DNA of 17,295 nucleotides from Bacteroidota bacterium (GTDB taxonomy: Bacteria; Bacteroidota; Bacteroidia; Flavobacteriales; Flavobacteriaceae), in the NCBI GenBank assembly GCA_023386255.1, contig JAEWKB010000090.1, positions 1-17,295 of the forward strand, read 5' to 3'. Positions 1-7,443 of the stretch are shown here, one piece after another; position 1 is the first letter of the stretch, and every line of letters begins with the position of its first letter. A program made the position numbers and the translations under genes. The notes under the pieces were generated by a model, which saw nothing but the letters and a program-made list of their open reading frames with translations, searched no databases and was not told the DNA's origin.

Positions 1-1
1 C

Positions 2-643
2 TTCTTCTCGCCACTGATAGCTGTAGGTGCGCTGGTAGTGCTTATAGCAGCCGGTTTACTTTTCCCTAAAAAGCTGCAAAATGTTTATTACTACCTGGAG
101 AGCCACTTTATTAAGAACCTGAACAGCAGGGAAATTTCGCAAAGGATTAAGAGCCGGAGCGAACTTTCGCCTTGGGATGGGCACATGACTATGTTTGAAG
201 TGCCGCAAGAGTCTAACTTAGCCGGGAAACCGCTGCACATGCTTGAACTAAGGGAGAAAATTGGTGTTAATATTGCCATAATTAAACGCGGTGAAAAAAT
301 TATAAATGTACCTTCACGTAACGAATTGATTTTTCCGAAAGATGTGCTTTATGTAATTGGTACGGATGAGCAGATCATGCTTTTCGAAAAGTTTATGAAG
401 GACAGTACCATTCTTGAAGAGCAGCCTGACGGAGAAATTGTTTTGAAAAAGATACAGCTTGTTAATGATGATATTGCAGGCAAAACCATACGAGAAGCCC
501 AGCTTAGGGAAAGGACTAACGGGCTGGTAGTTGGCATTGAGAGAGGTAATGAGCGTATCCTGAATCCGGAATCGCACACGGTACTTAAAATGCACGACGT
601 TGTGTGGCTGGTAGGTGAAAAAAAATTAATTGAAAACTTATGA
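2..643 (+). CDS. Cation:proton antiporter, C-terminal part with tandem TrkA_C domains (5' truncated by window)
   Basis: The frame is open from base 2 with no stop, so the gene starts outside the window; a GTG at 38 is internal to a membrane helix, not a start. The visible part begins with the end of a hydrophobic helix (FFSPLIAVGALVVLIAAGLLF), then a basic/aromatic linker, then two TrkA_C (RCK_C) ligand-sensing domains. The first covers roughly codons 55-125 counted from 38 (FEVPQESNLAGKPL ... FPKDVLYVIGTDEQI). The second covers about 140-201 (IQLVNDDIAGKTIREAQL ... MHDVVWLVGEKKLIENL). Tandem RCK_C domains at the end of a Kef/CPA-type antiporter normally bind a small ligand that gates ion exchange across the inner membrane. 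The KefF-like reductase follows after 15 bp, so the two are probably co-transcribed. The transported ion (K+ or Na+) cannot be read from this fragment. Confidence 0.82.
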   Translation, partial: FFSPLIAVGALVVLIAAGLLFPKKLQNVYYYLESHFIKNLNSREISQRIKSRSELSPWDGHMTMFEVPQESNLAGKPLHMLELREKIGVNIAIIKRGEKIINVPSRNELIFPKDVLYVIGTDEQIMLFEKFMKDSTILEEQPDGEIVLKKIQLVNDDIAGKTIREAQLRERTNGLVVGIERGNERILNPESHTVLKMHDVVWLVGEKKLIENL

Positions 644-658
644 TTGTAGCTGTACTGT

Positions 659-1264
659 ATGCCCAATAAAATATTGATAGTATTTGCGCATCCGTTATTT
701 GAAAAATCCAACGCACACAAAGCATTGGTAAGGCATATACCACAATCACCCAATATTACTTTTCATGACCTTTACCAGGAGTATCCGGAGTTTGATGTGG
801 ATATGAAAAGAGAGCAGGAGCTCCTGTACAACCATAACATCATTATATGGCAGCACCCCATGTACTGGTACAGCTGCCCGCCCCTGCTGAAACAATGGAT
901 TGATATAGTGCTGGAGCATGGCTGGGCTTACGGAAAAGAAGGCTACGCTCTGAAAAATAAATGCCTGCTGCAGGTTATAACTACTGGCGGGCGAAGGGAA
1001 AGCTATACAGCAACAGGCCGGCACATGTACACCATACCACAGCTGCTGGAACCTTTTAGCCAGACTGCCCGGGTGTGCAGGATGAATTACCTGCCGCCTT
1101 TTGTTGTGCACGGCACCCATTTAATGGATGATGAAAGCTATGAAGAAAATGGCCGCCTTTATGGCCAGGCCTTAAATTTTTTAGAGCATCAACAACTACA
1201 GCTTTCAGAATTATCTAATTATACGTACTTTAACGACTGGTTCCAATTCCAACACTATAAGTAA
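659..1264 (+). CDS. kefF: KefF/KefG-type NAD(P)H quinone oxidoreductase, ancillary protein of Kef K+ efflux
   Basis: A 201-residue flavodoxin_2-fold protein, close to the usual 176-185 residues of E. coli KefF and KefG. Family marks are the N-terminal beta strand and FMN-phosphate region (KILIVFAHP, residues 4-12), the signature QHPMYWYSCPPLLKQWID (65-82), GWAYG (88-92), TTGG (108-111) and LPPFVVHGTH (145-154). In the family, the soluble FMN enzyme reduces quinones and electrophile-derived compounds and also binds and activates the membrane antiporter. The kefC start codon lies on the base right after this stop codon, the same gene order as E. coli kefF-kefC, which implies translational coupling and a shared complex. 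Sequence alone does not separate KefF from KefG; the PPFVVHGTH stretch looks nearer KefF, while CRMNYLPP recalls KefG. Confidence 0.85.
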   Translation: MPNKILIVFAHPLFEKSNAHKALVRHIPQSPNITFHDLYQEYPEFDVDMKREQELLYNHNIIIWQHPMYWYSCPPLLKQWIDIVLEHGWAYGKEGYALKNKCLLQVITTGGRRESYTATGRHMYTIPQLLEPFSQTARVCRMNYLPPFVVHGTHLMDDESYEENGRLYGQALNFLEHQQLQLSELSNYTYFNDWFQFQHYK

Positions 1265-3172
1265 ATGGAGAATGGGTTTTTCTTTCAGGCAATTATATAC
1301 CTTGCTGCAGCCGTTATATGTGTACCTATTGCCAAAAAAGCAGGGTTTAGTTCTATACTCGGCTATATATTTGCGGGTATAGTTATAGGCCCTTATGTAA
1401 TAGGCCTTATAGGGCAGGAAGGGCAGGATATAATGCACTTTGCTGAGTTTGGTGTTATTATGATGCTTTTCCTGATTGGGCTGGAACTGGAGCCGTACAA
1501 GTTTTGGAGAATGCGGAAGTTTATCCTCGGCATGGGTTCACTACAGGTTATAGTCACTACGCTGGTCCTGTTCATAGCCTGCTCCATTGTTATGCGTTGG
1601 GACTGGCGCGCCACTCTTGCAATATCACTGGCGCTTACGCTTTCTTCCACGGCTATTGTAATGCAGACGCTTAAGGAAAAAGGCCTTACTAAGACATCAA
1701 TGGGCCGCTCGTCTTTTGCAGTACTGTTGTTTCAGGACATTGCAGTTATTCCTATACTTGCCATATTGCCGTTGCTTGCCGATGGCGCTGCCCAAAATAA
1801 AAGCATAAACCACTCGCTTATATCTAATATGGCTGGCTACTGGCAGGCTATTATAGTATTATGTGCTATTGGCAGTGTTTACCTTGCAGGACGTTTCCTG
1901 TTTGTCCCCCTCCTTAAATGGGTTGCAAAGACCCGCCTTCAGGAATTATTTACAGCCTCTGCCCTGCTTCTTGTAATGGCTGTGTCATACCTTATGCAGC
2001 TTGTGGGGCTAAGCCCGGCACTAGGCGCGTTCTTGGCAGGCCTTGTACTGGCCAACAGTGAGTTCCGACATGAACTTGAGGGAGACATTGCCCCGTTTAA
2101 AGGTTTGTTATTGGGTTTGTTCTTTATTGGTGTAGGCGCATCTATTAACTTCCACCTCATCATGGCCGATCCTGCCTTTGTTATCCTGTTTTGTACCATT
2201 TTTAATATCATAAAATTCCTTGTACTCATTGTAGTCGGAAAGATTTATAAAAAAAGCCCGGACCAAAATATTTTATTTGCCTTCGCATTAAGCCAGGCCG
2301 GAGAGTTTGGGTTTGTAATACTTGGTTTTGCCGTACAGCTTAACCTGATGCCGGTAATGCTGAGCAACCAGATGATGGCGGTAATAGCCCTGAGCATGAT
2401 TGGTACGCCCTTCCTGCTGCTGATAAACGAAAAATGGATAGACCCGTACTTTGGTGTGAAGGAAAGCCAGCCACGCAAAAAATATGATTCGATTGAAGAT
2501 AATGAGAATAATGAAGTGATTATTGCCGGGTTTGGGAATTTTGGCAGCACCATTGTCCGCCTGCTCAAAACCAATGGTATTCCTGCTACGGTATTGGATA
2601 TGGATTCAGACCGGGTAGAATCGTTACGAAAAATGGGCTTTAAGGTTTACTATGGCGACGCATCACGTGTGGAACTGCTACATGCCGCAGGTTGCGAAAA
2701 TGCAAAGCTTTTTATTGCGGCCATTGATAACCCCCGTGTAAACCTGGAAGTGGTAGAGAAGGTAAAGAAACATTTCCCTAACCTGAGGATACTGGCACGC
2801 GCACGAAACCGTAGTGATGCCTTTGACCTTGTAGATATGGGTGTTAAAGATTTTTATCGTGAAAACTTATACAGTGCAGTACATTTAGGTGTGGATGCGC
2901 TCGTTGAACTTGGCCACCGCCGCTACACCGCCACAAGGCAGGGCCAGCGGTTTATTAAATATGACGAGCAATCCATCTTCCGCCTGGCGGAGAAAAGGCA
3001 TGACAAAACCGCTTTTCTAATGACCGCCATGGAAGAAATTGAAATGCAGGAACAACTGCTTAAAAACGACCTGTATGCCCAGCTTGGGGCACAGGACCAT
3101 GCGTGGGAGAGTGCTGATTTAAGAAAAGAAGAAACGGGGGATGGTGAACAGCCACTGGCCACAAGCCAATAG
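1265..3172 (+). CDS. kefC: KefC/KefB-type glutathione-regulated K+/H+ antiporter (CPA2) with RCK domain
   Basis: At 635 residues, near E. coli KefC (620). Residues 1-390 form the Na+/H+ exchanger domain of about 12-13 helices, with the Kef signature FQDIAVIP (156-163) and a regulatory loop HELEGDIAPFK (269-279) matching the HALESDIEPFK loop of E. coli KefC. An RCK/TrkA_N domain follows at about 415-535: the nucleotide-binding GFGNFG (422-427), an acidic pair at the end of beta2 (LDMD, 444-447), YYGDASR (462-468) and ILARARNR (509-516). The ARAR stretch aligns with the region that holds glutathione-contacting arginines in characterised Kef proteins. The last 90 residues are a charged helical tail. 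The protein exports K+ in exchange for H+ at the inner membrane, closed by a thiol ligand and opened by its electrophile adduct in the known systems. A strong terminator follows. Confidence 0.9.
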   Translation: MENGFFFQAIIYLAAAVICVPIAKKAGFSSILGYIFAGIVIGPYVIGLIGQEGQDIMHFAEFGVIMMLFLIGLELEPYKFWRMRKFILGMGSLQVIVTTLVLFIACSIVMRWDWRATLAISLALTLSSTAIVMQTLKEKGLTKTSMGRSSFAVLLFQDIAVIPILAILPLLADGAAQNKSINHSLISNMAGYWQAIIVLCAIGSVYLAGRFLFVPLLKWVAKTRLQELFTASALLLVMAVSYLMQLVGLSPALGAFLAGLVLANSEFRHELEGDIAPFKGLLLGLFFIGVGASINFHLIMADPAFVILFCTIFNIIKFLVLIVVGKIYKKSPDQNILFAFALSQAGEFGFVILGFAVQLNLMPVMLSNQMMAVIALSMIGTPFLLLINEKWIDPYFGVKESQPRKKYDSIEDNENNEVIIAGFGNFGSTIVRLLKTNGIPATVLDMDSDRVESLRKMGFKVYYGDASRVELLHAAGCENAKLFIAAIDNPRVNLEVVEKVKKHFPNLRILARARNRSDAFDLVDMGVKDFYRENLYSAVHLGVDALVELGHRRYTATRQGQRFIKYDEQSIFRLAEKRHDKTAFLMTAMEEIEMQEQLLKNDLYAQLGAQDHAWESADLRKEETGDGEQPLATSQ

Positions 3173-3208
3173 CTCAAAGATGAAGTACTATGTGTGGCTT
3201 ATACTTAT

Positions 3209-3245
3209 AAAAATACCTGAAGGAAAAATATCTTCAGGTATTTTT
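3209..3245. terminator. Bidirectional rho-independent terminator between kefC and guaB
   Basis: A perfect 14-bp inverted repeat (AAAAATACCTGAAG, 9-nt loop, CTTCAGGTATTTTT). The A-tract on the left and T-tract on the right give a U-run on either strand, so it can end transcription of kefC from the left and guaB from the right. It lies 36 bp past the kefC stop and 39 bp past the guaB stop. Confidence 0.9.
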
Positions 3246-3284
3246 CTTTAACAACTGCTATGGCTTTTGCCTTGTGGCTAATTA

Positions 3285-4757
3285 CTACCTACTATAATTA
3301 GGCGCCTCTTTGGTAATGGTAACATTATGCGGATGGCTCTCTGATATACCGCTTGATGTAATGCGTACAAACCTGCCTGTTTCCTGTAGTGTCGGGATGT
3401 CCTTCGCACCACAGTAACCCATACCGGCACGCAGTCCGCCTACAAACTGCAGCATGCTTTCAAACAGTTCGCCTTTGTATGGCACGCGGCCCACAATACC
3501 TTCCGGAACGAGTTTCTTAACATCATCCTCCACATCCTGGAAATAACGGTCTTTAGAGCCCTCTTTCATAGCCTCTACAGACCCCATTCCGCGGTAGGAT
3601 TTAAACTTACGTCCTTCAAATATAATGGTCTCTCCCGGCGATTCTTTAGTACCCGCAAGCAGTGACCCAAGCATAACGCAATCAGCACCGGCAGCAATCG
3701 CTTTAGGGATATCGCCTGTATAACGAATACCGCCATCAGCAATTACAGGAACGCCTGTACCTTTAAGGGCAGCAGCAACTTCTAACACTGCGGAAAATTG
3801 TGGAAAGCCCACACCGGCAACCACACGCGTAGTACAAATAGAACCCGGCCCAATACCTACTTTTACAGCATCAGCGCCGTTTTCAGCCAGGTATAAGGCA
3901 GCTTCGGGAGTAGCAATGTTGCCTACCACCACATCAAGCTGCGGGAATTTAGCTTTAACCTCTTTAAGCACGCTTACCACGCCTTTAGTATGTCCGTGGG
4001 CTGTGTCGATGATAACAGCATCTACACCTGCGTTTACAAGTGCTTCAGCACGTTCAACAGCATCGGCGGTAACACCAAGCGCAGCAGCCACACGAAGGCG
4101 GCCAAAGCGGTCTTTGTTGGCTATTGGCTTTTGGGTAAGCTTAGTAATATCTCGAAAGGTAATAAGCCCTACCAGCTTATTATCATTATTTACAACAGGA
4201 AGTTTTTCAATCTTATTTTTCTGAAGAATGCCCTCAGCTACTTCAAGGGTTGTACCTTCACCGGCAGTCACCAGGTTTTCTGAAGTCATTACTTCAAGGA
4301 TAGAACGGCTGTTCTCTTTCTCAAAGCGTAGGTCGCGGTTGGTAACAATACCTTTTAGTATACCATTTTCGTCAACTACGGGTATTCCGCCAATGCCATA
4401 TTCACGCATGGCAGCTTTTGCATCGCCTACATTGGCCGTAAGCGGTAAAGTGACAGGATCGATAATCATACCTGATTCAGCCCTTTTAACTTTACGAACT
4501 TCAGCAGCCTGTTGCGAAATAGTCATGTTCTTGTGCAATACACCTATTCCGCCCTCGCGTGCCATGGCAATAGCCATTGCGCTTTCGGTAACAGTATCCA
4601 TAGCTGCGGATACAACGGGAACGTTAAGTGTTATGTTTTTAGAGAAGCGGGATTGTATGCTTACTTCGCGCGGAAGTACTTCAGAATAGTTTGGAACCAG
4701 GAGAACATCGTCGTAAGTTAAACCCTCTCCGATGATCTTAGTTGTGTGTGCTTTCAT
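3285..4757 (-). CDS. guaB: IMP dehydrogenase
   Basis: A 490-residue full-length IMPDH, the usual bacterial size. It oxidises IMP to XMP with NAD+, the committed step of GMP synthesis in the cytoplasm. Visible marks are the N-terminal barrel strand ([12 protein letters not shown], 11-22), a Bateman module of two CBS domains at about 97-150 and 158-210 inserted in the TIM barrel, NAD-site DTAHGHTKG (251-259), and the catalytic loop [11 protein letters not shown] (301-311) whose Cys308 forms the covalent thioimidate. The flap region ([11 protein letters not shown]) and the K+-site segment are intact. The start is fixed by family length and by the divergent promoter just upstream. The gene stands alone on its strand, with its own terminator and a symmetric promoter shared with the plus-strand lipoprotein. 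Confidence 0.97.
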   Translation of the reverse strand: MKAHTTKIIGEGLTYDDVLLVPNYSEVLPREVSIQSRFSKNITLNVPVVSAAMDTVTESAMAIAMAREGGIGVLHKNMTISQQAAEVRKVKRAESGMIIDPVTLPLTANVGDAKAAMREYGIGGIPVVDENGILKGIVTNRDLRFEKENSRSILEVMTSENLVTAGEGTTLEVAEGILQKNKIEKLPVVNNDNKLVGLITFRDITKLTQKPIANKDRFGRLRVAAALGVTADAVERAEALVNAGVDAVIIDTAHGHTKGVVSVLKEVKAKFPQLDVVVGNIATPEAALYLAENGADAVKVGIGPGSICTTRVVAGVGFPQFSAVLEVAAALKGTGVPVIADGGIRYTGDIPKAIAAGADCVMLGSLLAGTKESPGETIIFEGRKFKSYRGMGSVEAMKEGSKDRYFQDVEDDVKKLVPEGIVGRVPYKGELFESMLQFVGGLRAGMGYCGAKDIPTLQETGRFVRITSSGISESHPHNVTITKEAPNYSR

Positions 4758-4760
4758 CGT

Positions 4761-4782
4761 TGCAATTTGTAGTTAAATTGCA
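4761..4782 (-). other. Inverted repeat just upstream of the guaB start
   Basis: TGCAATTT, 6-nt spacer GTAGTT, AAATTGCA: an 8-bp perfect inverted repeat that ends 3 nt before the guaB ATG. It lies where the transcription start and ribosome-binding region should fall if the TATATTTG box at 4785-4792 is used. It overlaps a second palindrome, TTGCATGCAA (4778-4787). It could be an operator or a weak initiation-region hairpin. Confidence 0.4.
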
Positions 4783-4784
4783 TG

Positions 4785-4826
4785 CAAATATAGTGAAATT
4801 TCCTGAAGGAAATAATATTATATTTG
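4785..4826. promoter_or_regulatory. Symmetric divergent promoter for guaB (-) and lipoprotein gene (+)
   Basis: Two identical Bacteroidota -7 boxes TATATTTG face away from each other: minus strand at 4785-4792 and plus strand at 4819-4826. Between them is the palindrome ATTTCCT-GA-AGGAAAT (4798-4813), spaced exactly 5 nt from each box, so the 42-bp unit is symmetric about 4805.5. Neither promoter has a TTTG -33 element at the expected ~19-nt spacing; that position is occupied by the palindrome arms. This suggests a dimeric regulator site controlling both genes, which is an inference. Confidence 0.6.
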
Positions 4827-4850
4827 TTATGATCCTCAATCCTCTGTTAC

Positions 4851-5321
4851 ATGAAAAAATTAGGCTTGATTATTATATTGTTCTCGCTATTTTGCTGCTC
4901 TACAAATAAACATCTCCGGGAAGAGAGAAAATCATATAGTTATGTCGACTGGGACCAGGAATTTAAAGACAGGGCACTTTGCCTATGTATACTCAAGGGA
5001 TTTGAAAATAAAAAAGTTGAAGCAGAAATAACAAAATACGATAAGAGCTTTTACGATCCTTTAGCCATTGCAATATTCGACCCGGCACTGGAAAAGGTTA
5101 CTACTGCGGAAGTAGAGAAAATAAAAGCAGATTCATTAAATAGTGTCGGCAGGTATCCTACTGATTTGCGCACCGCTTTAGAAGGGAAAAGGATAATGCG
5201 TCACTGCTTACAATTTTATAAAGGCAATGAACTCAAAAGGCTCGCCAAAGAACAAAAAAGATACTGGAAGAGCATTGACACTATCGTAAACGAAATACAC
5301 AAAAAAATTCCAACATTTTAA
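4851..5321 (+). CDS. Small predicted lipoprotein, possibly Tai4-like immunity protein
   Basis: A 156-residue protein with a signal peptide (MKKLGLIIILFSLF, then Cys15-Cys16-Ser), consistent with a Bacteroidota lipoprotein signal, so the mature protein would be periplasmic or membrane-anchored. The rest is helical and charged. The pattern FKDRALCLCILKGF (38-51) near the start and RHCLQFYKGNELKRL (117-131) near the end resembles the layout of Tai4-family proteins, which bind and block T6SS amidase effectors in the periplasm. Cys44 or Cys46 could pair with Cys119 in a disulfide. The family match is by eye and weak; an unassigned lipoprotein is the safer reading. No effector or secretion gene lies nearby. 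The gene is divergent from guaB and ends 10 bp from the convergent HMG-CoA lyase, with no terminator in between. Confidence 0.75.
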   Translation: MKKLGLIIILFSLFCCSTNKHLREERKSYSYVDWDQEFKDRALCLCILKGFENKKVEAEITKYDKSFYDPLAIAIFDPALEKVTTAEVEKIKADSLNSVGRYPTDLRTALEGKRIMRHCLQFYKGNELKRLAKEQKRYWKSIDTIVNEIHKKIPTF

Positions 5322-5331
5322 ATAGCATTAT

Positions 5332-6195
5332 CTAATGAAACTCTCCAAACAGCTTTGTTGCTTCGTTATAAGCGCTCTCAAAACTCATCGCGCTGGCATT
5401 GGTATCGGCTTTGGCAGCTGTAAAGTAAGACAGCATTTTCTCTGTAGGCATATTTCCGGTTAAATCGTCTTTAGCCATGGGACATCCGCCAAAGCCCTGT
5501 ATAGCGCCGTCAAAACGGGTACAGCCGGCTTTATAGGCAGCATCAACTTTTTCGTGCCACTTATCGGGTGTGGTATGCAGGTGTGCGCCAAATTCAACTC
5601 CGGGATATTTCGGTATCAGGTTCGAGAACAGGTAATCAATAACTTCGGGGGTTGAGCTACCAATAGTGTCCGATAGAGAAAGTATCTTAACCCCCATAGC
5701 AGCCAGCTTTTCGGTCCACTCCCCTACTATCTCTACATTCCACGGGTCGCCATATGGGTTGCCAAACCCCATAGATAGATATGCAACCACTTCTTTATTG
5801 CTCCTGTCGGCAATGTTAAGTATCTCCTGCAGAGTGATTATCGATTCGGCTATTGTTTTGTGGGTATTCCGCATCTGGAAGTTTTCAGAAATAGAAAACG
5901 GGTAGCCCAGATACTGTATTTCTTTATGTTGTGAAGCTGCTTCCGCGCCCTGCGTATTGGCTATAATAGCCAGGAGTTTACTTTGCGTACGGCTTAAATC
6001 GAGTTTTGCCAAAACCTCAGCTGTGTCCTGCATTTGCGGAATGGCCTTGGGCGACACAAAGCTGCCAAAATCAATAGTATCGAAACCTACACGCAAAAGC
6101 GACTGGATGTAGGTTACCTTTCTGTCGGTTGGGATAAACGTTTTGATGCCCTGCATGGCATCACGCGGACATTCGATGATTTTGACCTGCTTCAT
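5332..6195 (-). CDS. Hydroxymethylglutaryl-CoA lyase
   Basis: A 287-residue HMGL-like TIM barrel (family usually 290-310). It splits 3-hydroxy-3-methylglutaryl-CoA into acetoacetate and acetyl-CoA, the last step of leucine catabolism. The full active-site set is visible: PRD (10-12) with the metal ligand Asp12, the SFVSPKAIPQM strand (45-55), LSDTIGSSTP (174-183), the metal pair His205-x-His207, the lid Cys238 in GFGGCPMAK (234-242), and Asn248 in TGNMPTE. These match the divalent metal ligands and catalytic cysteine known for HMG-CoA lyase and favour it over isopropylmalate or homocitrate synthase. The start is fixed because PRD must be included. The gene lies 74 bp downstream of pyrD on the same strand and may be partly co-transcribed with it, though it has its own -7 box. 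Confidence 0.92.
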   Translation of the reverse strand: MKQVKIIECPRDAMQGIKTFIPTDRKVTYIQSLLRVGFDTIDFGSFVSPKAIPQMQDTAEVLAKLDLSRTQSKLLAIIANTQGAEAASQHKEIQYLGYPFSISENFQMRNTHKTIAESIITLQEILNIADRSNKEVVAYLSMGFGNPYGDPWNVEIVGEWTEKLAAMGVKILSLSDTIGSSTPEVIDYLFSNLIPKYPGVEFGAHLHTTPDKWHEKVDAAYKAGCTRFDGAIQGFGGCPMAKDDLTGNMPTEKMLSYFTAAKADTNASAMSFESAYNEATKLFGEFH

Positions 6196-6202
6196 AGAAG
6201 CC

Positions 6203-6241
6203 CAAAGATAAAAAAGAATTGGTGTTTACGAAATCGATTTC
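6203..6241 (-). promoter_or_regulatory. Candidate promoter of the HMG-CoA lyase gene with palindrome at -33
   Basis: On the minus strand TATCTTTG (6203-6210) matches TAnnTTTG. At 19-nt spacing upstream is TTTC, one base from the TTTG -33 consensus, and it is part of a perfect 12-bp palindrome GAAATCGATTTC (6230-6241). The -7 box ends 7 nt before the ATG, so any transcript would be nearly leaderless. Confidence 0.45.
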
Positions 6242-6252
6242 TTTAAAAGTTG

Positions 6253-6289
6253 CTGAGCTCCTAATCCGCTTAGCTGCTAAGCCGCTCAG
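6253..6289. repeat. Nested inverted repeats over the pyrD stop codon
   Basis: GCTTAGC-T-GCTAAGC (6268-6282) is flanked by CTGAG (6253-6257) and CTCAG (6285-6289). The inner arms span the pyrD stop codon. There is no clean T-run after it on the minus strand, so it is a poor terminator; it could be a transcript 3' hairpin or chance. Confidence 0.35.
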
Positions 6290-7313
6290 AAGCTATAATC
6301 TTCTTATTAATAGCTTTAATCAGCCCAGGGCCTTCATAAATAAAACCGGTATATAACTGCACCAGGCTTGCCCCTGCCTCTAGCTTTTCTAATGCATCTT
6401 CAGGCGAATGTATCCCGCCAACTCCAATTATAGGGAATGCTTTATTGCTTTTTTCGGAGAGGAAACGTATAACTTCTGTGGAGCGCTTGTTCAGAGGCTT
6501 TCCGCTCAGGCCGCCTGCTTCAATTTTGTTCTCCGACTGCAATCCCTCACGAGATATGGTGGTGTTAGTAGCAATAACCCCTGCAATTAGCGTTGTCTTT
6601 ACAATATCAATTATATCTAGCAGCTGTTCGTCAGTTAGGTCGGGCGCTATTTTAAGCAATATAGGTTTAGATACCGGCATAGTAGCATTTTGGTCCTGCA
6701 GCGCTATTAAAAGCTTTGTAAGCGGCTCTTTATCCTGCAGCTCGCGCAGGTTAGGGGTATTTGGCGAACTTACATTAACCACGAAAAAATCTACATAATC
6801 ATACAGTGCAGCAAAGCATTTTACATAGTCGCATGCAGCGCTCTCGTTAGGAGTCACCTTGTTCTTGCCAATGTTACCGCCTATAATTACATGCCCTTTC
6901 CCTTTTGGGTTCTTCTTCAGGCGCTCTACTGCGGCTTGTACGCCGCCGTTATTAAAACCCATACGGTTTATTATGGCATTGTCCTGCTTCAGCCTGAAAA
7001 GCCTTTTCTTTGGGTTACCCTCCTGCGGCTGCGGTGTAAGGGTACCAATCTCAATAAAGCCGAAACCAAGGCCCGATAGTTCTTTATACAGTTTGGCATC
7101 TTTGTCAAGTCCTGCTGCCAGGCCCACCGGATTTTTAAACTTGATACCGAATACCTCCCGCTCCAGTCGCGCATCTTCAACCTGATAAAGCGACCTGAAT
7201 ACTGCCGGCATACCCGGAAATTTATTTAATAAACGTATTGCAGAAAATGTAAAGTGGTGCACCTTTTCGGGGTCGAACCGGAAAAGCATTGGCCTGATTA
7301 ATGATTTGTACAT
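6270..7313 (-). CDS. pyrD: Dihydroorotate dehydrogenase (quinone), class 2
   Basis: A 347-residue class 2 DHODH (E. coli PyrD is 336). It oxidises dihydroorotate to orotate using FMN and membrane quinone, the fourth step of pyrimidine synthesis. The N-terminal amphipathic helical region (about 1-45, [22 protein letters not shown]) is the quinone-tunnel and membrane-contact part that marks class 2. The barrel shows [13 protein letters not shown] (61-73), [12 protein letters not shown] (90-101), RMGFNN (117-122), and [12 protein letters not shown] (179-190), which carries the catalytic serine; class 1 enzymes have cysteine there. The phosphate-binding GVGGI and [10 protein letters not shown] motifs near the C-terminus are intact. 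HMG-CoA lyase follows downstream on the same strand, and a divergent stress-type operon lies upstream. Confidence 0.96.
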   Translation of the reverse strand: MYKSLIRPMLFRFDPEKVHHFTFSAIRLLNKFPGMPAVFRSLYQVEDARLEREVFGIKFKNPVGLAAGLDKDAKLYKELSGLGFGFIEIGTLTPQPQEGNPKKRLFRLKQDNAIINRMGFNNGGVQAAVERLKKNPKGKGHVIIGGNIGKNKVTPNESAACDYVKCFAALYDYVDFFVVNVSSPNTPNLRELQDKEPLTKLLIALQDQNATMPVSKPILLKIAPDLTDEQLLDIIDIVKTTLIAGVIATNTTISREGLQSENKIEAGGLSGKPLNKRSTEVIRFLSEKSNKAFPIIGVGGIHSPEDALEKLEAGASLVQLYTGFIYEGPGLIKAINKKIIASERLSS

Positions 7314-7335
7314 GATTATTGTTGTGTTGTTGCCG

Positions 7336-7343
7336 CAAAATTA
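7336..7343 (-). promoter_or_regulatory. Candidate -7 box of pyrD
   Basis: TAATTTTG on the minus strand matches TAnnTTTG and lies 22 nt before the pyrD start. No TTTG is seen at the expected -33 position, so the call rests on one box. Confidence 0.4.
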
Positions 7344-7393
7344 AAAAATTAACAGAGTACTTTATAACTTTATTAACGGTTTAGTCTGAAAAG

Positions 7394-7424
7394 TTTGGTT
7401 ATAAGCCCGCAATGTGTAAATTTG
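7394..7424 (+). promoter_or_regulatory. Consensus Flavobacterium-type promoter of the TerB/SPFH operon
   Basis: TTTG (7394-7397), a 19-nt spacer, then TAAATTTG (7417-7424), an exact fit to the Bacteroidota primary sigma consensus TTTG-N17-23-TAnnTTTG. The ATG at 7444 lies 19 nt after the -7 box, giving a short leader. It is the only fully consensus promoter found in the window and suggests good constitutive expression. Confidence 0.8.
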
Positions 7425-7443
7425 GCAAAATCATAAAATTATA

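Noticed and set aside
38..643. A complete 201-residue gene starting at GTG 38
   Set aside because: The frame is open to the window edge and position 38 lies inside a membrane helix; it is the tail of a longer antiporter gene.
3916..4721. Overlapping plus-strand frames opposite guaB
   Set aside because: Antisense shadows of a strongly conserved IMPDH gene; Ser/Thr-rich products with no family likeness.
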